Assembly (NCBI GenBank): GCA_946545475.1
Contig: CAMNNO010000005.1
Coordinates: 1 to 40,719 of the forward strand
Length of the DNA: 40,719 bases
Direction: 5' to 3'
From: an uncultured Blautia sp.
Lineage (GTDB): Bacteria > Bacillota > Clostridia > Lachnospirales > Lachnospiraceae
The position numbers and the translations under genes are program-made. This document shows positions 40,700-40,719 of this stretch, one piece after another. Position 1 is the stretch's first letter; each line of letters begins with the position of its first letter. Below the pieces are notes generated by a model. The model saw nothing but the letters and a program-made list of their open reading frames with translations, did no database searches and was not told the origin of the DNA.

Positions 40700-40719
40700 T
40701 GAGAGCCTGACGGCTCTGT

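Overview
The window looks like a contig or chromosomal segment from a GC-rich gut-type Clostridia, most likely a Lachnospiraceae relative. This is an inference. It rests on strong AGGAGG-type ribosome sites, frequent TTG starts, the operon ylxM-ffh-rpsP-khpA followed by rimM-trmD, paired radical-SAM/DUF2344 genes beside an RNase G, a short Pta with AckA, and a PT-rich NlpC/P60 wall protein. Almost all genes are on the minus strand; only a small secreted protein, a GH3 enzyme and a parE fragment are on the plus strand. No rRNA, tRNA, CRISPR array or phage module was seen.

Layout from left to right: rsmD, mgsA, rng and the radical-SAM pair (1-5.1 kb); a cobS-like gene, gtrA and a GT2 glycosyltransferase, bracketed by two copies of one 104-bp repeat (5.3-7.9 kb); the acetate pathway genes ackA and pta (8.1-10.6 kb); a compact accessory chaperone operon of GrpE-like protein, Hsp70 and J-like/SEC-C protein (11.0-15.0 kb); an ABM-domain protein and an MBL hydrolase; a dinJ-yafQ toxin-antitoxin pair. 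An accessory region follows (17.2-25.3 kb) with gene relics, a membrane-bound AraC regulator divergent from a secreted protein and a secreted GH3 enzyme, and an AAA-ATPase/PD-(D/E)XK gene. Next come queA, trmD, rimM, khpA, rpsP, ffh and ylxM (25.4-30.7 kb), a tetR-GH2 operon, yvcK, a DUF4203 membrane protein, a transglutaminase-like protein and a 946-residue PT-repeat NlpC/P60 protein.

The most unusual content is intergenic. At least seven different palindromic or structured repeat types fill the gaps. A 128-bp element (two copies) has stems kept by compensatory changes and sits directly behind intrinsic terminators; a 194-bp inverted-repeat element abuts a third terminator. A modular family with TATA ends occurs four times, once nested in another palindrome. 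A 94-bp double-hairpin occurs three times. A 58-bp perfect hairpin occurs twice, at relic junctions, bracketing the AraC-GH3 block. A 35-bp hairpin occurs as an inverted pair at the two window edges. Three genes (rsmD, cobS-like, GT2) take their last codons and stop from such repeats.

The best candidate for a little-described protein system is the GrpE-like/Hsp70/J-like-SEC-C operon, in which the J-like domain has TPD instead of HPD. All family assignments are from reading the sequence; no database search was run.
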